From Lachnospira pectinoschiza (GTDB lineage Bacteria; Bacillota; Clostridia; Lachnospirales; Lachnospiraceae): 64,000 nucleotides of DNA. Positions 42,888-52,442 of the stretch are shown here, one piece after another. The stretch lies in assembly GCF_020564355.1 (NCBI RefSeq), contig NZ_JAJCRR010000006.1:143335-207334 (forward strand), given 5' to 3'. The notes under the pieces were generated by a model. The model was not told where the DNA came from and searched no databases. It worked only from the letters and a program-made list of their open reading frames with translations. Position numbers and translations under genes: made by a program. Every line of letters starts with the position of its first letter. Position 1 is the stretch's first letter.

Positions 42888-43508
42888 ATGGAAATTATCA
42901 GTGTGAAAGAAAAGGAATTTAAGGAGTACGGAAAGGTTATTGAGGGGCTGGACGTAGCGCAGCTTTTACAGAAAATGCAAAAGACACCGCTGCCGGACGA
43001 TGTCATTTACGAACCGTCTGATGCATCCCTTGAAGCGCTTGATGTGTGTGAAGTTTTAAGGAGAAGCGTATACGGCGGACTGCCGGTACAGATTGGATAC
43101 TGTAACGGACACAACGAAAAGTTGAACGGTTTAGAGTATCACAGAAGCTCAGAAATCAATATCGCTGTGACCGATATGATTTTACTGCTTGGAAAACAGC
43201 AGGATATAGAGTCAGATGACACGTATGACACCGCAAAGGTTAAAGCCTTTTTCGTACCGGCGGGAACGGCGATAGAAGTTTATGCGACAACCCTGCACTA
43301 TGCACCGTGCGGTGTAGATAAGAAGGGTTTCCGCTGTGTGGTAGTGCTTCCGAAAGGAACAAATTATCCGATAGAACAGCCGTATTTATTAAAAGAAGAT
43401 AAGCTTTTAGCTGCGTCCAACAAATGGCTGCTGGCGCATGAAGAAGCAAAGATAGCAGGCGCATTTAACGGGCTGAAAGGTGAGAACATTTCCATCGGAA
43501 ATCTGTAA
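42888..43508 (+). CDS. DUF4867-family protein
   Basis: 206 residues, including LNGLEYHRSSEINIAVTDMILLLG and KVKAFFVPAGTAIEVYATTLHYAPC, a cupin-like beta pattern like that of ureidoglycolate-lyase-fold proteins. DUF4867 genes are often next to sugar isomerase genes, as here (isomerase 123 bases downstream), so a role in pentose or deoxy-sugar metabolism is inferred, not shown. The ribosome site is AAATGGAGAAACG. It follows the large inverted repeat. Confidence 0.75.
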   Translation: MEIISVKEKEFKEYGKVIEGLDVAQLLQKMQKTPLPDDVIYEPSDASLEALDVCEVLRRSVYGGLPVQIGYCNGHNEKLNGLEYHRSSEINIAVTDMILLLGKQQDIESDDTYDTAKVKAFFVPAGTAIEVYATTLHYAPCGVDKKGFRCVVVLPKGTNYPIEQPYLLKEDKLLAASNKWLLAHEEAKIAGAFNGLKGENISIGNL

Positions 43509-43631
43509 CAGCACAGACGGCAAAACAGCCGGTTTAAAAAGTAAATGCAAAAAACAAATGTTAAAAATAAAAAACATCAGGAAAATCAGAAAATATAAGG
43601 GTGCCGCAGTGTCGGCAGAATGGAGGACAAA

Positions 43632-45116
43632 ATGAATAATATGCCAGAAATGAAGGTCGGAATCGTCGCAGTCAGCAGAGATTGTTTCCCGGAATCTCTT
43701 TCCGTAAACAGAAGGGAAAATTTAGTAAATGCATATACACAAAAGTATGGAAAAGACGACATTTACGAATGTCCAATCTGTATTGTTGAGAGTGAAATCC
43801 ATATGCAGCAGGCATTAGAAGATATTAAAAAGGCAGGCTGTAATGCGCTCTGCGTATACCTTGGCAACTTCGGACCGGAAATTTCAGAAACCATGCTTGC
43901 AAAGTATTTTGACGGACCGAAAATGTTTGTTGCGGCGGCCGAGGAAACCTCCGCAAACGGCGGACTTGTACAGGGCAGAGGTGATGCATACTGCGGTATG
44001 TTAAATGCAAGCTACAACTTAAAACTGCGTAATGTCGGCGCTTACATACCGGAATATCCGGTCGGAACCGCAGAAGAATGTGCAGACATGATTCATGAAT
44101 TTTTGCCGGTGGCACGTGCAGTATATGGACTCAATCACTTAAAGATTATTACTTTCGGTCCGCGTCCGACGAATTTCCTCGCCTGCAACGCACCGATTCA
44201 GCAGCTCTACAACTTAGGTGTTGAAATCGAAGAAAATTCAGAACTGGATTTATTTGAAAGCTTTCACAAGCACGCAGGTGATGAGAGAATCCCGGCAGTT
44301 GTAAAGAGCATGGAAGAAGAACTCGGCACAGGCAACAAAAAGCCGGAAATATTAAACAAGCTTGCACAGTATGAACTGACACTGCTTGACTGGGTAGAAG
44401 CCCATAAAGGCTCCAGGGAATTTGTGGCAATTGCAGGAAAATGCTGGCCGGCATTCCAGACACAGTTTGGTTTTGTACCGTGTTATGTCAATTCAAGACT
44501 GACTGCCATGGGAATCCCGGTTTCGTGTGAAGTCGATATTTACGGTGCATTAAGCGAATTTATCGGCTACACGGTAAGCAAAGACGTTGTAACACTGTTA
44601 GATATTAACAATTCCGTACCGGCAGACATTTATAACGAAGATATCAAAGGAAAGTTTGACTATACACAAAAGGATACGTTTATGGGCTTCCACTGCGGCA
44701 ATACGGCGGCATGCAAGCTGTCCTTCCATGAAATGCGCAATCAGATGATTATGGCACGCTCCCTGCCGGAAGAAGTAACAAACGGTACATTAGAAGGGGA
44801 TATTGTTCCGGGCGACATTACATTCTACAGATTACAGGGAACGGCAGAAGGCGGTATCCGTGCTTACATCGCACAGGGCGAAGTCCTTCCGGTAGCAACA
44901 AGGTCTTTTGGTGCAATCGGTATTTTTGCAATTCCTGAAATGGGCAGATTCTACAGACACGTATTAATCGAAAAGAACTTCCCGCATCACGGTGCGGTTG
45001 CATTCGGACATTTCGGAAAAGCCATTTTTGAAGTATTTAAGTATATTGGTATCGAGGATATCGGATTTAACCAGCCAAAGGGCATGCTTTATAAGACGGA
45101 AAATCCGTTTGGCTAA
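43632..45116 (+). CDS. L-fucose/L-arabinose isomerase-family protein
   Basis: 494 residues of the FucI/AraA-type fold: MKVGIVAVSRDCFPESL start, KIITFGPRPTNFLACNAPI in the middle domain, and likely metal ligands Glu in VSCEVDIYGAL (about 301), Asp in LLDINNS (about 324) and His in GFHCGNTAACKLSFHEM. Actual sugar is uncertain: arabinose, fucose or another aldose. The xylulokinase, transaldolase and phosphoketolase around it argue for a pentose whose ketose is xylulose-like. True start ATG 43632; the ATG at 43620 is inside the AGAATGGAGG ribosome site. A TGCCG/CGGCA hairpin (43602-43617) abuts that site. Confidence 0.8.
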   Translation: MNNMPEMKVGIVAVSRDCFPESLSVNRRENLVNAYTQKYGKDDIYECPICIVESEIHMQQALEDIKKAGCNALCVYLGNFGPEISETMLAKYFDGPKMFVAAAEETSANGGLVQGRGDAYCGMLNASYNLKLRNVGAYIPEYPVGTAEECADMIHEFLPVARAVYGLNHLKIITFGPRPTNFLACNAPIQQLYNLGVEIEENSELDLFESFHKHAGDERIPAVVKSMEEELGTGNKKPEILNKLAQYELTLLDWVEAHKGSREFVAIAGKCWPAFQTQFGFVPCYVNSRLTAMGIPVSCEVDIYGALSEFIGYTVSKDVVTLLDINNSVPADIYNEDIKGKFDYTQKDTFMGFHCGNTAACKLSFHEMRNQMIMARSLPEEVTNGTLEGDIVPGDITFYRLQGTAEGGIRAYIAQGEVLPVATRSFGAIGIFAIPEMGRFYRHVLIEKNFPHHGAVAFGHFGKAIFEVFKYIGIEDIGFNQPKGMLYKTENPFG

Positions 45117-45139
45117 GATACCATAGATAAAAATATACG

Positions 45140-45197
45140 GCCGGTTTATACCGCAGGCGCATGAACCGGCGCAGATAAAAATGCCTGTGGAATGGAG
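45140..45197 (+). promoter_or_regulatory. Pseudoknot candidate at the xylulokinase ribosome site
   Basis: GCCGGTT (45140-45146) pairs with AACCGGC (45164-45170); CCGCAGGC in its loop (45151-45158) pairs with GCCTGTGG (45183-45190), which touches the AATGGAG site (45191-45197). The order 1-2-1'-2' is an H-type pseudoknot, the same topology as repeats A-C but with unrelated sequence. Confidence 0.55.
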
Positions 45198-45203
45198 AAA
45201 AAT

Positions 45204-46706
45204 ATGTATTATATTGGTGTGGACTTAGGGACTTCTTCTGTAAAGCTTCTGCTTATGGATAAACAGGGAACGGTTGTAAAAACGGTTTCAAAAGAATATC
45301 CGATTTCGTTTCCAAAGCCCGGCTGGTCAGAACAGAATCCGTATGACTGGTATGAACAGTCGGTTGCGGGAATCCGTGAACTGACAGTGGGCATAAAGAA
45401 AGAAGAAGTGGCAGGTATCAGTTTTGGCGGACAGATGCACGGACTGGTAATTTTAGATGAAAATGATAAGGTGATTCGCCCGGCAATCCTTTGGAATGAC
45501 GGCAGAACGACAAAAGAATGTGAATATTTAAACAATACAATCGGCAAAGGAAAGCTGACAGAGTACACGGCAAACATCGCATTTGCGGGATTTACGGCAC
45601 CGAAGATTTTGTGGGTACGGGAAAATGAACCGGAAAATTTCCAAAAAATCCGTAAAATCATGTTGCCAAAGGATTATCTGGCATACCGTTTTTCCGGTGT
45701 ACACGCAACCGATGTATCGGATGCATCCGGGATGCTTTTATTTGATGTCAAAAACCGCCGCTGGTCTGAGGAAATGTTAGAAATATGCGGTATTTCAAAA
45801 GACTGTATGGCAAGAGTTTTTGAAAGCTATGAATGTATCGGACATCTGACAGAGGAAGCAGCAGAAAAACTGGGGCTTACAACAGATACGGCAGTCATTG
45901 CGGGAGCCGGGGACAATGCGGCGGCAGCAGTCGGCACGGGAACGGTCGGTGACGGAAGCTGTAACATTTCACTGGGTACAAGCGGTACAATTTTTATTTC
46001 AAGCATGACATTTGGTGTTGATGCAAATAATGCCCTTCATGCATTTGCCCATGCAGACGGTCATTATCATTTAATGGGATGTATGTTGAGTGCTGCCTCT
46101 TGTAATAAATGGTGGCTTGATGATATAATAGGTACAGGTGACTATGCAAAGGAGCAGGAAGGCATTACCGATGAGATGCTTGGCAGCAATCATGTTTTTT
46201 ATCTGCCATATCTGATGGGTGAACGTTCTCCGCACAACAATCCGCTGGCACGGGCAACGTTTACAGGCATGACGATGGACACGACAAGAACCGATATGAC
46301 ACAGGCTGTTTTAGAGGGTGTTGCATTTGCAATCCGGGATTCCTTTGAAGTGGCAAAAAGCTTAGGTATGAAGATTACCGAAACCAAAATCTGCGGCGGC
46401 GGTGCAAAAAGTCCGCTGTGGCGCAAGATGATTGCCAATATTTTAAATATAAGGGTATGTGTACTGGATAAAGAAGAAGGACCGTCCCTTGGTGCGGCAA
46501 TGCTTGCGGCAGTCGGCACGGGTGCTTATGAAACGGTAGAAGCGGCGGCAGGACAGATTGTCCACGTTGTGGATACGATTGAACCCGATGCGGAAATTGC
46601 GGCACGCTACGAAGAAAAGTATCGTCAGTTTCAGCAGATATACCCGGCATTAAAACCGGTGTTTGATAGTATAGCGAAGTGTGAATCCTCCTTAAATTTA
46701 AGATGA
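45204..46706 (+). CDS. xylB: Xylulokinase (FGGY family)
   Basis: 500 residues: [19 protein letters not shown] start, [31 protein letters not shown] (xylulokinase-type substrate loop), [44 protein letters not shown] (ATP-binding region, about 237-268) and [19 protein letters not shown]. It phosphorylates D-xylulose to xylulose-5-P, the phosphoketolase substrate. True start ATG 45204; ATG 45192 lies in the ribosome site. The last eight codons and stop are formed by the H1 stem of leader repeat C, so the natural C-terminus may have been replaced. Confidence 0.93.
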   Translation: MYYIGVDLGTSSVKLLLMDKQGTVVKTVSKEYPISFPKPGWSEQNPYDWYEQSVAGIRELTVGIKKEEVAGISFGGQMHGLVILDENDKVIRPAILWNDGRTTKECEYLNNTIGKGKLTEYTANIAFAGFTAPKILWVRENEPENFQKIRKIMLPKDYLAYRFSGVHATDVSDASGMLLFDVKNRRWSEEMLEICGISKDCMARVFESYECIGHLTEEAAEKLGLTTDTAVIAGAGDNAAAAVGTGTVGDGSCNISLGTSGTIFISSMTFGVDANNALHAFAHADGHYHLMGCMLSAASCNKWWLDDIIGTGDYAKEQEGITDEMLGSNHVFYLPYLMGERSPHNNPLARATFTGMTMDTTRTDMTQAVLEGVAFAIRDSFEVAKSLGMKITETKICGGGAKSPLWRKMIANILNIRVCVLDKEEGPSLGAAMLAAVGTGAYETVEAAAGQIVHVVDTIEPDAEIAARYEEKYRQFQQIYPALKPVFDSIAKCESSLNLR

Positions 46707-46779
46707 TTCACACAGGAAAATTTGCTTCCGGGCGAAAGCAAATTTTCCTGCTATCGTGACAAAGTCGCTCGGAATGGAG
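46679..46779 (+). repeat. Structured leader repeat, copy C
   Basis: H1 GTGTGAATC (46679-46687) / GATTCACAC (46705-46713). H2 AGGAAAATTTGCTT (46714-46727) / AAGCAAATTTTCCT (46736-46749), loop CCGGGCGA. TCGCTCGG (46765-46772) pairs with that loop and abuts AATGGAG (46773-46779). Relative to copies A and B (loop CTGAGCGA, partner TCGCTCAG) a T-A pair has become C-G on both sides. H3 is missing. Confidence 0.8.
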
Positions 46780-46785
46780 AAGAGT

Positions 46786-47439
46786 ATGAAGTTTTTTATT
46801 GATACAGCGAATGTAGAGGATATTAAAAAGGCGAATGATTTAGGGGTGATTTGCGGGGTGACGACGAATCCGTCACTGATTGCAAAAGAAGGACGGGATT
46901 TTAAAGAAGTCATTCAGGAGATTGCATCTATCGTAGACGGACCAATCAGCGGGGAAGTCAAAGCCACGACAACCGATGCCGAAGGCATGATTGCAGAGGG
47001 CAGGGAGATTGCCGCAATCCATCCGAATATGGTTGTTAAAATTCCGATGACGGCAGAGGGCTTAAAGGCAACCAAAGTATTATCAGGCGAAGGCATCAAG
47101 GTCAATGTCACTTTAATCTTTTCAGCCAATCAGGCACTGCTTGCAGCAAGAGCGGGTGCGGCTTACGTATCGCCGTTTCTTGGCAGATTAGACGATATTT
47201 CACAGCCGGGGATTGACTTAATTCAGACGATTGTAGACATTTTCAGCAATTATGACATTCAGACAGAAATCATCTGTGCAAGTGTCAGAAATCCAATCCA
47301 TATTACAGACTGTGCACTCGCAGGTGCGGACATTGCGACCGTACCGTACAAGGTTATTGAACAGATGATTCACCATCCGCTGACTGATGCGGGCATTGTA
47401 AAATTCCAGAATGATTATAAAGCAGTTTTTGGTGAATAA
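46786..47439 (+). CDS. Small transaldolase / fructose-6-phosphate aldolase-type protein
   Basis: 217 residues, the size of the FSA/TalC group: [50 protein letters not shown] (Schiff-base Lys about 84), [32 protein letters not shown] and [27 protein letters not shown]. It links pentose phosphates with glycolysis, fitting the surrounding pentose genes. True start ATG 46786 seven bases after AATGGAG. The stop codon lies within leader module F (47434-47483). Confidence 0.92.
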   Translation: MKFFIDTANVEDIKKANDLGVICGVTTNPSLIAKEGRDFKEVIQEIASIVDGPISGEVKATTTDAEGMIAEGREIAAIHPNMVVKIPMTAEGLKATKVLSGEGIKVNVTLIFSANQALLAARAGAAYVSPFLGRLDDISQPGIDLIQTIVDIFSNYDIQTEIICASVRNPIHITDCALAGADIATVPYKVIEQMIHHPLTDAGIVKFQNDYKAVFGE

Positions 47440-47483
47440 ATTCAGTTCGCGATTCCTTAGGCATTAAAATGCCTGCGGAATGG
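47434..47483 (+). repeat. Leader module F (shared with 54722-54774)
   Basis: GAATAAATTCAGTTCGCGAT (47434-47453) and GGCATTAAAATGCCTGCGGA (47460-47479) recur at 54722 and 54748 with two differences between them. The second block forms AGGCATT/AATGCCT, closed by ATTCC/GGAAT, and ends at ATGGAG. The transaldolase stop TAA lies inside it. Confidence 0.75.
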
Positions 47484-47528
47484 AGATTAGAAGATACAGA
47501 TAAACGCCGTCTGCGGCATGGAGGAAGT

Positions 47529-48719
47529 ATGATTACAACGGAAAAAATCACAACAACGGACGTAAAACGTTTCAATAAAAACCGAATATTCCGGCTGATT
47601 CATTATGCGGATAAGATTTCAAGACAGGAGATAGCGGATATTTTACAGTTATCCCTGCCTACGGTTAATCAGAATTTAAAGCTTTTATTAGAGAAAAATC
47701 TGATTGACTTTGTGGGAAATTTTGAATCAACAGGCGGTAGAAAGGCACAGGCAATTACGGTAAACGGGATGTCAAAGTGTGCGGTCAGTGTCAATCTTTC
47801 AGATGCCGGCATTAAAGTGTCCCTTGTCGATTTAAAAGGGGAGATTGTCTTTTCGGAAAAAAAGAACATTTCTTTTACGGAAGATGCCGTTTACAGTGAG
47901 AGTATTGCGCAGCTTGTAAAAGATGTGATTTTCCGCAACAATGTCGCAGACGAAGATGTTTTGGGTGTGGGAATCACAATTCCCGGCATTTTTGATAATG
48001 ACAATAAGACAATGGTGTTCTCCCCGACCATGGGAATCCGCAATTATCCGATAGCGGAGCTTACCAAAGCAATTCCTTATACCTGCCGTGCAACCAATAT
48101 TACAAGGGCAAATGCGTATGCGGAATTCTGGTTTGACAGAAAATTTGAGAATCTGACGATGAATAATGTGGAGGATTTTAACCGTTCTGCGGCATCGAGT
48201 CAGTCTGATGCAAAGCTGTACGTCATGCTAAATACAGGTGTCGGCGGGGCATATATCGATAAAGAAAAATTACAGACCGGTGTGCATAACCGTTATGGCG
48301 AGTTCGGACATATGACAATTCATCCACATGGCAGAAAGTGTTTTTGTGGAAAAGAAGGCTGTTTTGAAGCGTATGTGTCAGCAAGACGGCTTTCGACGGA
48401 GCAGGATTGTACGCTGGATGAATTTTTCAGCCAGTTACAGCAGGAAAATCCGCGTTTTATCAAGGTATTCGAGGAATATTTAGATGATTTGACAACAGGC
48501 ATTAACAACTTGTATATTATGTGTGATGGAAATGTTGTTGTCGGCGGTCCGGTTGCAAAGTATCTGGTGCCGTATCAGGATAAAATCCGCAGAATGCTGG
48601 TTGAAAAGTATTCATTTGATACGGACGGTTCGTATTTCAGTTTTGCACAGTGTACGGCAGAACAGGCAGATACCGGTGCGGCACTGATGTTTCTTGGAGA
48701 GTTTATCAGTAATATCTAA
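47529..48719 (+). CDS. ROK-family transcriptional regulator (XylR-like)
   Basis: 396 residues: N-terminal winged helix (NKNRIFRLIHYADKISRQEIADILQLSLPTVNQNLKLLLEKNLI, about 14-58), then a ROK sugar-kinase-like body with GVGITIPGIFDNDNKTM, NTGVGGAYIDKEK and the zinc motif GHMTIHPHGRKCFCGKEGCFEAYVS (C-x-C-x4-C). Such XylR/NagC-type proteins repress sugar genes until a sugar ligand binds. Last gene of the pentose cassette, so the likely targets are the inverted repeat at 42766 or the palindrome at 40256. Start ATG 47529 after GGAGG. Confidence 0.9.
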   Translation: MITTEKITTTDVKRFNKNRIFRLIHYADKISRQEIADILQLSLPTVNQNLKLLLEKNLIDFVGNFESTGGRKAQAITVNGMSKCAVSVNLSDAGIKVSLVDLKGEIVFSEKKNISFTEDAVYSESIAQLVKDVIFRNNVADEDVLGVGITIPGIFDNDNKTMVFSPTMGIRNYPIAELTKAIPYTCRATNITRANAYAEFWFDRKFENLTMNNVEDFNRSAASSQSDAKLYVMLNTGVGGAYIDKEKLQTGVHNRYGEFGHMTIHPHGRKCFCGKEGCFEAYVSARRLSTEQDCTLDEFFSQLQQENPRFIKVFEEYLDDLTTGINNLYIMCDGNVVVGGPVAKYLVPYQDKIRRMLVEKYSFDTDGSYFSFAQCTAEQADTGAALMFLGEFISNI

Positions 48720-48753
48720 GGAGTAGCGGGGCAGATATGCCACGGTGTAAAAA

Positions 48754-50625
48754 ATGATGAATACCATGAAGAATTTCAGAAAGAATTTTAATTTAAAACA
48801 CTGCGTCATAAGATTTATTATGGCGTGGTGTTTTGTCTGTCTTATAGAGGCAGTATGGATTGCGGTGACGGCAAAAAAGAAGATGAGTACTTTATCGTAT
48901 GTAGGTGAAGTGCCGGTTGCTTTACATATACTGACGATTGCCGTTTCGTTTGCCGTATTGCATATCTTGTTTGAAAAAATAAAAAATATCTGGACAGAAA
49001 AAATGCTGCTGGTACTGGTAACGGTGCTGTATGCATTCACCGCAGTTATTCAGACACCGGATGTCTGGTTTTGTACCGGGATGGTGCTGTTGCTGACATT
49101 TACGTTTTCTTATGCGTTTGAGCCGGAAGCCTGTACAGATATCGATATGGATAATACAGCCGGAATGGCGACTCAGGCGGGAACATCGCAAGTCAATACG
49201 CAGAAAAAAGGCGAACTGTCCAGCAGAAGGGGTCTGCACATCATTTGTATTGTATCCGGTGTCCTTTTTGTGTTGTTTACGGGTGGCTGTACAGCATTGC
49301 GGGTGCTTGCCTATGAAGCACCGAATTTTGACTGCGGGCTGTTCTCACAGATGTTTCACTATATGAAGACAACATTTACGATGAATACAACCAGTGAGCG
49401 TGACCACCTGTTATCGCATCTGTGTGTGCATATCTCGCCGGATTTTTATCTGCTTCTGCCGTTTTATGCACTGTATTCAAAGGCAGTGACATTACAGGTC
49501 ATGCAGGCAGTGGTGATTGCACTTGGGATTGTGCCCCTGCTCGGCATTTGTAAAAATCACGGCTTAACCCGCATGGAATCCGCATTGACAGTGATTGCAT
49601 ACTGCCTCTATCCGGTAATGAGCGGCGGTTGTTTTTATGATATCCATGAGAATCTGTTCCTGCCGCTGTTTATATTGTCGTTTTTGTATTTTCTGGAAAA
49701 GGAAAATTTAAAGGGCAGTATCATCAGTCTGATCTTGCTGCTGGGGGTAAAAGAAGATGCGGCGGTGTATGCGGTGTGTATTCTTGTTTACATGCTATTT
49801 GTCAAGGAAAAGACAGGCTGGAAGCGCCACAGTATCATGCTTGCGGCAAGTCTGCTGTATTTTATTTTTACAACGGTGCTTTTGTCGGTCATCGGGGACG
49901 GTGTCATGACATACCGCTTTGACAATATGGTGTACGGGGACAGCGGCAGTATGTCTGGCATGATCCGCACCGTGCTTGCAGACCCGGCGTATCTGGTGAC
50001 ACAGGTACTTACACAGGAAAAGCTTGAATTTATCATGCAGACAATGGGCGCACTACTGTTTTTACCACTGGTGTCAAAAAAATGGTCCCGCTATATTTTA
50101 ACAGTACCTTACATTTTGTTTAATTTAATGTCGGATTACACGTATTTTCACAGCATTTATTTTCAGTATGCATTCGGTTCGGGTACACTGCTGTTTTATC
50201 TGGCAGTAGTCAATCTTTCGGAATTAAGACGGGAGCTGCGCTTGCGTGCCGTTCCGATGCTTGCAGCGGCATGTCTGCTGTTTTTCGGGGCAACGGTATA
50301 TCAGAGAAGCTCGGTTATAGAGCGCTACAATTCGGCATATAATCAGGAAGTTTATGCCAATTTTAACGAAGCACTGTCCCTGATTCCAAAAGATGCCGGC
50401 GTGACGGCAACCACCTTTTTGTGTCCGGCGCTTTCCGACAGGGATATTCTTTATGAATTGTATTACACTGATAAAACCACAGAGTACATTGCGCTGGATC
50501 TGCGCACAGGCAGTACGGATTTTAATGTGGATGATTATTTAAATAACGACCGTTATGAAACCATTTATTATAAGGCATTTCAGATTGCAGTGTTTAGGGA
50601 TTTGCAGTATAATGATGAAAAATGA
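48754..50625 (+). CDS. DUF2079-family polytopic membrane protein
   Basis: 623 residues with about twelve membrane segments. DUF2079 landmarks: APNFDCGLFSQMFHYMKTTF (about 189-208), RDHLLSHLCVHISPDFYLLLPFYALY and GGCFYDIHENLFLPLFILSFLYFLEKEN (about 290). The long outer loop and fold suggest a GT-C-type glycosyltransferase relative, but no catalytic activity is established. An Asp/Thr/Gln-rich stretch at about 130-155 interrupts the N-terminal membrane part. The ribosome site is weak. It lies 34 bases after the ROK gene and is probably read with hisC. Confidence 0.8.
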   Translation: MMNTMKNFRKNFNLKHCVIRFIMAWCFVCLIEAVWIAVTAKKKMSTLSYVGEVPVALHILTIAVSFAVLHILFEKIKNIWTEKMLLVLVTVLYAFTAVIQTPDVWFCTGMVLLLTFTFSYAFEPEACTDIDMDNTAGMATQAGTSQVNTQKKGELSSRRGLHIICIVSGVLFVLFTGGCTALRVLAYEAPNFDCGLFSQMFHYMKTTFTMNTTSERDHLLSHLCVHISPDFYLLLPFYALYSKAVTLQVMQAVVIALGIVPLLGICKNHGLTRMESALTVIAYCLYPVMSGGCFYDIHENLFLPLFILSFLYFLEKENLKGSIISLILLLGVKEDAAVYAVCILVYMLFVKEKTGWKRHSIMLAASLLYFIFTTVLLSVIGDGVMTYRFDNMVYGDSGSMSGMIRTVLADPAYLVTQVLTQEKLEFIMQTMGALLFLPLVSKKWSRYILTVPYILFNLMSDYTYFHSIYFQYAFGSGTLLFYLAVVNLSELRRELRLRAVPMLAAACLLFFGATVYQRSSVIERYNSAYNQEVYANFNEALSLIPKDAGVTATTFLCPALSDRDILYELYYTDKTTEYIALDLRTGSTDFNVDDYLNNDRYETIYYKAFQIAVFRDLQYNDEK

Positions 50626-50647
50626 GCATTGGAGGAAAGTATCAGCG

Positions 50648-51706
50648 ATGAGAGCATGGGAAAAGAACATTAGGAGAGTAGAACCATATGTACCGGGCGA
50701 ACAGCCAAAGGTGGATAATGTCATTAAGTTAAATACGAATGAGAATCCGTATCCGCCTGCACCAAAGGCATATGAGGCAGCAAAAGCATTTGATATGGAT
50801 AAGTTAAGATTATACCCGGACCCGGAGTGTTCTGCACTGGTTCATTCAATTGCACAGTATTACGGCATGGATGATAATGAGGTGTTTACCGGTGTCGGTT
50901 CGGATGATGTGCTTGCCATGTGCTTCATGACCTTTTTTAACTCTGAAAAGCCGGTATTATTCCCGGATATTTCGTATTCATTTTACAGTGTATGGGCGGA
51001 TTTATACCGGATTCCGTATGAAACACCGGCGTTAAACGACAAGTTTGAGATTGTGCCGGAGGATTATTTTAAGGAAAACGGAGGTGTGATTTTCCCGAAT
51101 CCGAATGCACCGACAGCCCTGCATATGGATTTGGAAAAAGTCGAAGAAATTATCCGTCACAATCAGGATGTAGTTGTCATTGTGGATGAAGCGTATATTG
51201 ATTTTGACGGCAGGTCTGCAAGAGAACTGGTTCATAAATACGACAACCTGCTGGTTGTACAGACATTTTCAAAATCCCGCTCCATGGCAGGTATGCGAAT
51301 CGGCTATGCATTTGGTAATAAGGATTTAATCAAGGCATTAAACAATGTGAAGTTTTCATTTAACTCTTATACAATGAATGCACCGACACTGGCATACGGC
51401 GTGGCGGCAGTGGAAGATGATGCTTATTTTAAAGAATGTGTGGAAAAAATTAAAAATACAAGAGAAGAAGCGAAAAAGCAGCTTATGGCACTTGGTTTTA
51501 CTTTCCCCGATTCTACGGCAAACTTTATTTTTGCGACACATCAGCGCGTACCGGCAAAGACGATTTTTGAAGAATTAAAGAAAAGAAATATTTATGTGCG
51601 CTATTTTAACAAGCCGCGGATTGACAATTATTTAAGAATTTCCATCGGAACCGATGCGCAGATGCAGGCACTGTATGCCGCATTAAAAGAAATCGTAAAT
51701 GCATAG
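50648..51706 (+). CDS. hisC: Histidinol-phosphate aminotransferase
   Basis: 352 residues: VIKLNTNENPYPPAPKAYEA (about 27-46), VGSDDVLAMCFMTFF, FPNPNAPTALHMDLEKVEEII, VDEAYIDFDGRSARELV and the PLP-lysine region TFSKSRSMAGMRIGYAFG (about 218-235). It transaminates imidazole-acetol phosphate in histidine synthesis; some relatives act on aromatic amino acids. No other his genes are near. The chosen start ATG 50648 is 12 bases after GGAGG; a GTG or TTG alternative is not better. The first bases overlap nothing, but an upstream in-frame ATG at 50555 lies inside the DUF2079 gene. Confidence 0.93.
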   Translation: MRAWEKNIRRVEPYVPGEQPKVDNVIKLNTNENPYPPAPKAYEAAKAFDMDKLRLYPDPECSALVHSIAQYYGMDDNEVFTGVGSDDVLAMCFMTFFNSEKPVLFPDISYSFYSVWADLYRIPYETPALNDKFEIVPEDYFKENGGVIFPNPNAPTALHMDLEKVEEIIRHNQDVVVIVDEAYIDFDGRSARELVHKYDNLLVVQTFSKSRSMAGMRIGYAFGNKDLIKALNNVKFSFNSYTMNAPTLAYGVAAVEDDAYFKECVEKIKNTREEAKKQLMALGFTFPDSTANFIFATHQRVPAKTIFEELKKRNIYVRYFNKPRIDNYLRISIGTDAQMQALYAALKEIVNA

Positions 51707-51734
51707 GGCAGAGGGAAAAAGAACGGAGTAAGAA

Positions 51735-52349
51735 ATGGCAGTCCCATTTGAAAACAGAAATTTTCAGAAAGAACTGGAAAAAAAGTTACAGGAATTACAG
51801 CAACAGGACGTAAAACATCTTTTACTGCACAGCTGTTGTGCACCGTGTAGCAGTTATGTGATTGAATATCTTTCACGATATTTTCGGATTACGGTGTTTT
51901 ATTACAATCCAAATATCTCTGCGGAGGAAGAATATCGCAAGCGTGTTCTCGAACAGCAGCGTTTTATCAAAGAATTTCCGGCAAAGTATCCGGTTGATTT
52001 TGTCGAAGGTGATTATGAGCCAAGGGTCTTTTTTGATACGGTGAAAGGATACGAACAGTGTAAGGAGGGCGGCGAGCGGTGCTTTTTGTGCTATGAGCTG
52101 CGCCTAAAAAAGACGGCGCAGCTGGCGGCAGAAAAAGGATATGACTATTTTACAACCACGCTTACTATCAGTCCGTTAAAAAACAGTGTGAAACTCAATG
52201 AAATCGGACTGCGGCTCGGAGAAGAATACGGCGTGCCGTATCTGCTGTCGGACTTTAAAAAGAAAGAGGGCTATAAGCGCTCCATTGAGCTGTCAAAAGA
52301 GTATGGTCTGTACCGTCAGAATTATTGCGGATGTGCGTATTCCCGTTGA
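51735..52349 (+). CDS. queH: Epoxyqueuosine reductase QueH
   Basis: 204 residues with the QueH cysteine pattern: HSCCAPCSSYVIEYL (about 34-48), FYYNPNISAEEEY, GGERCFLCYELRLKKTA (about 112-128), TTLTISPLKN and NYCGCAYSR at the end. It reduces epoxyqueuosine to queuosine in tRNA, using Fe-S/metal sites built by these Cys residues. Ribosome site GGAG. It follows hisC by 28 bases with no obvious functional tie. Confidence 0.93.
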   Translation: MAVPFENRNFQKELEKKLQELQQQDVKHLLLHSCCAPCSSYVIEYLSRYFRITVFYYNPNISAEEEYRKRVLEQQRFIKEFPAKYPVDFVEGDYEPRVFFDTVKGYEQCKEGGERCFLCYELRLKKTAQLAAEKGYDYFTTTLTISPLKNSVKLNEIGLRLGEEYGVPYLLSDFKKKEGYKRSIELSKEYGLYRQNYCGCAYSR

Positions 52350-52376
52350 TTTTTCACCGGAAAATGTTATATACTA
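52347..52376 (+). promoter_or_regulatory. Promoter of the 52443 gene
   Basis: TTGATT (52347-52352), 18-base spacer, TATACT (52371-52376). A GCCG-GAAAA-CGGC hairpin (52413-52425) then sits five bases before ATGAGG. Confidence 0.6.
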
Positions 52377-52442
52377 AAGAGTAGAAAAACCGGATATTCA
52401 TCATGGAAAACCGCCGGAAAACGGCAGAAATGAGGTATGATT

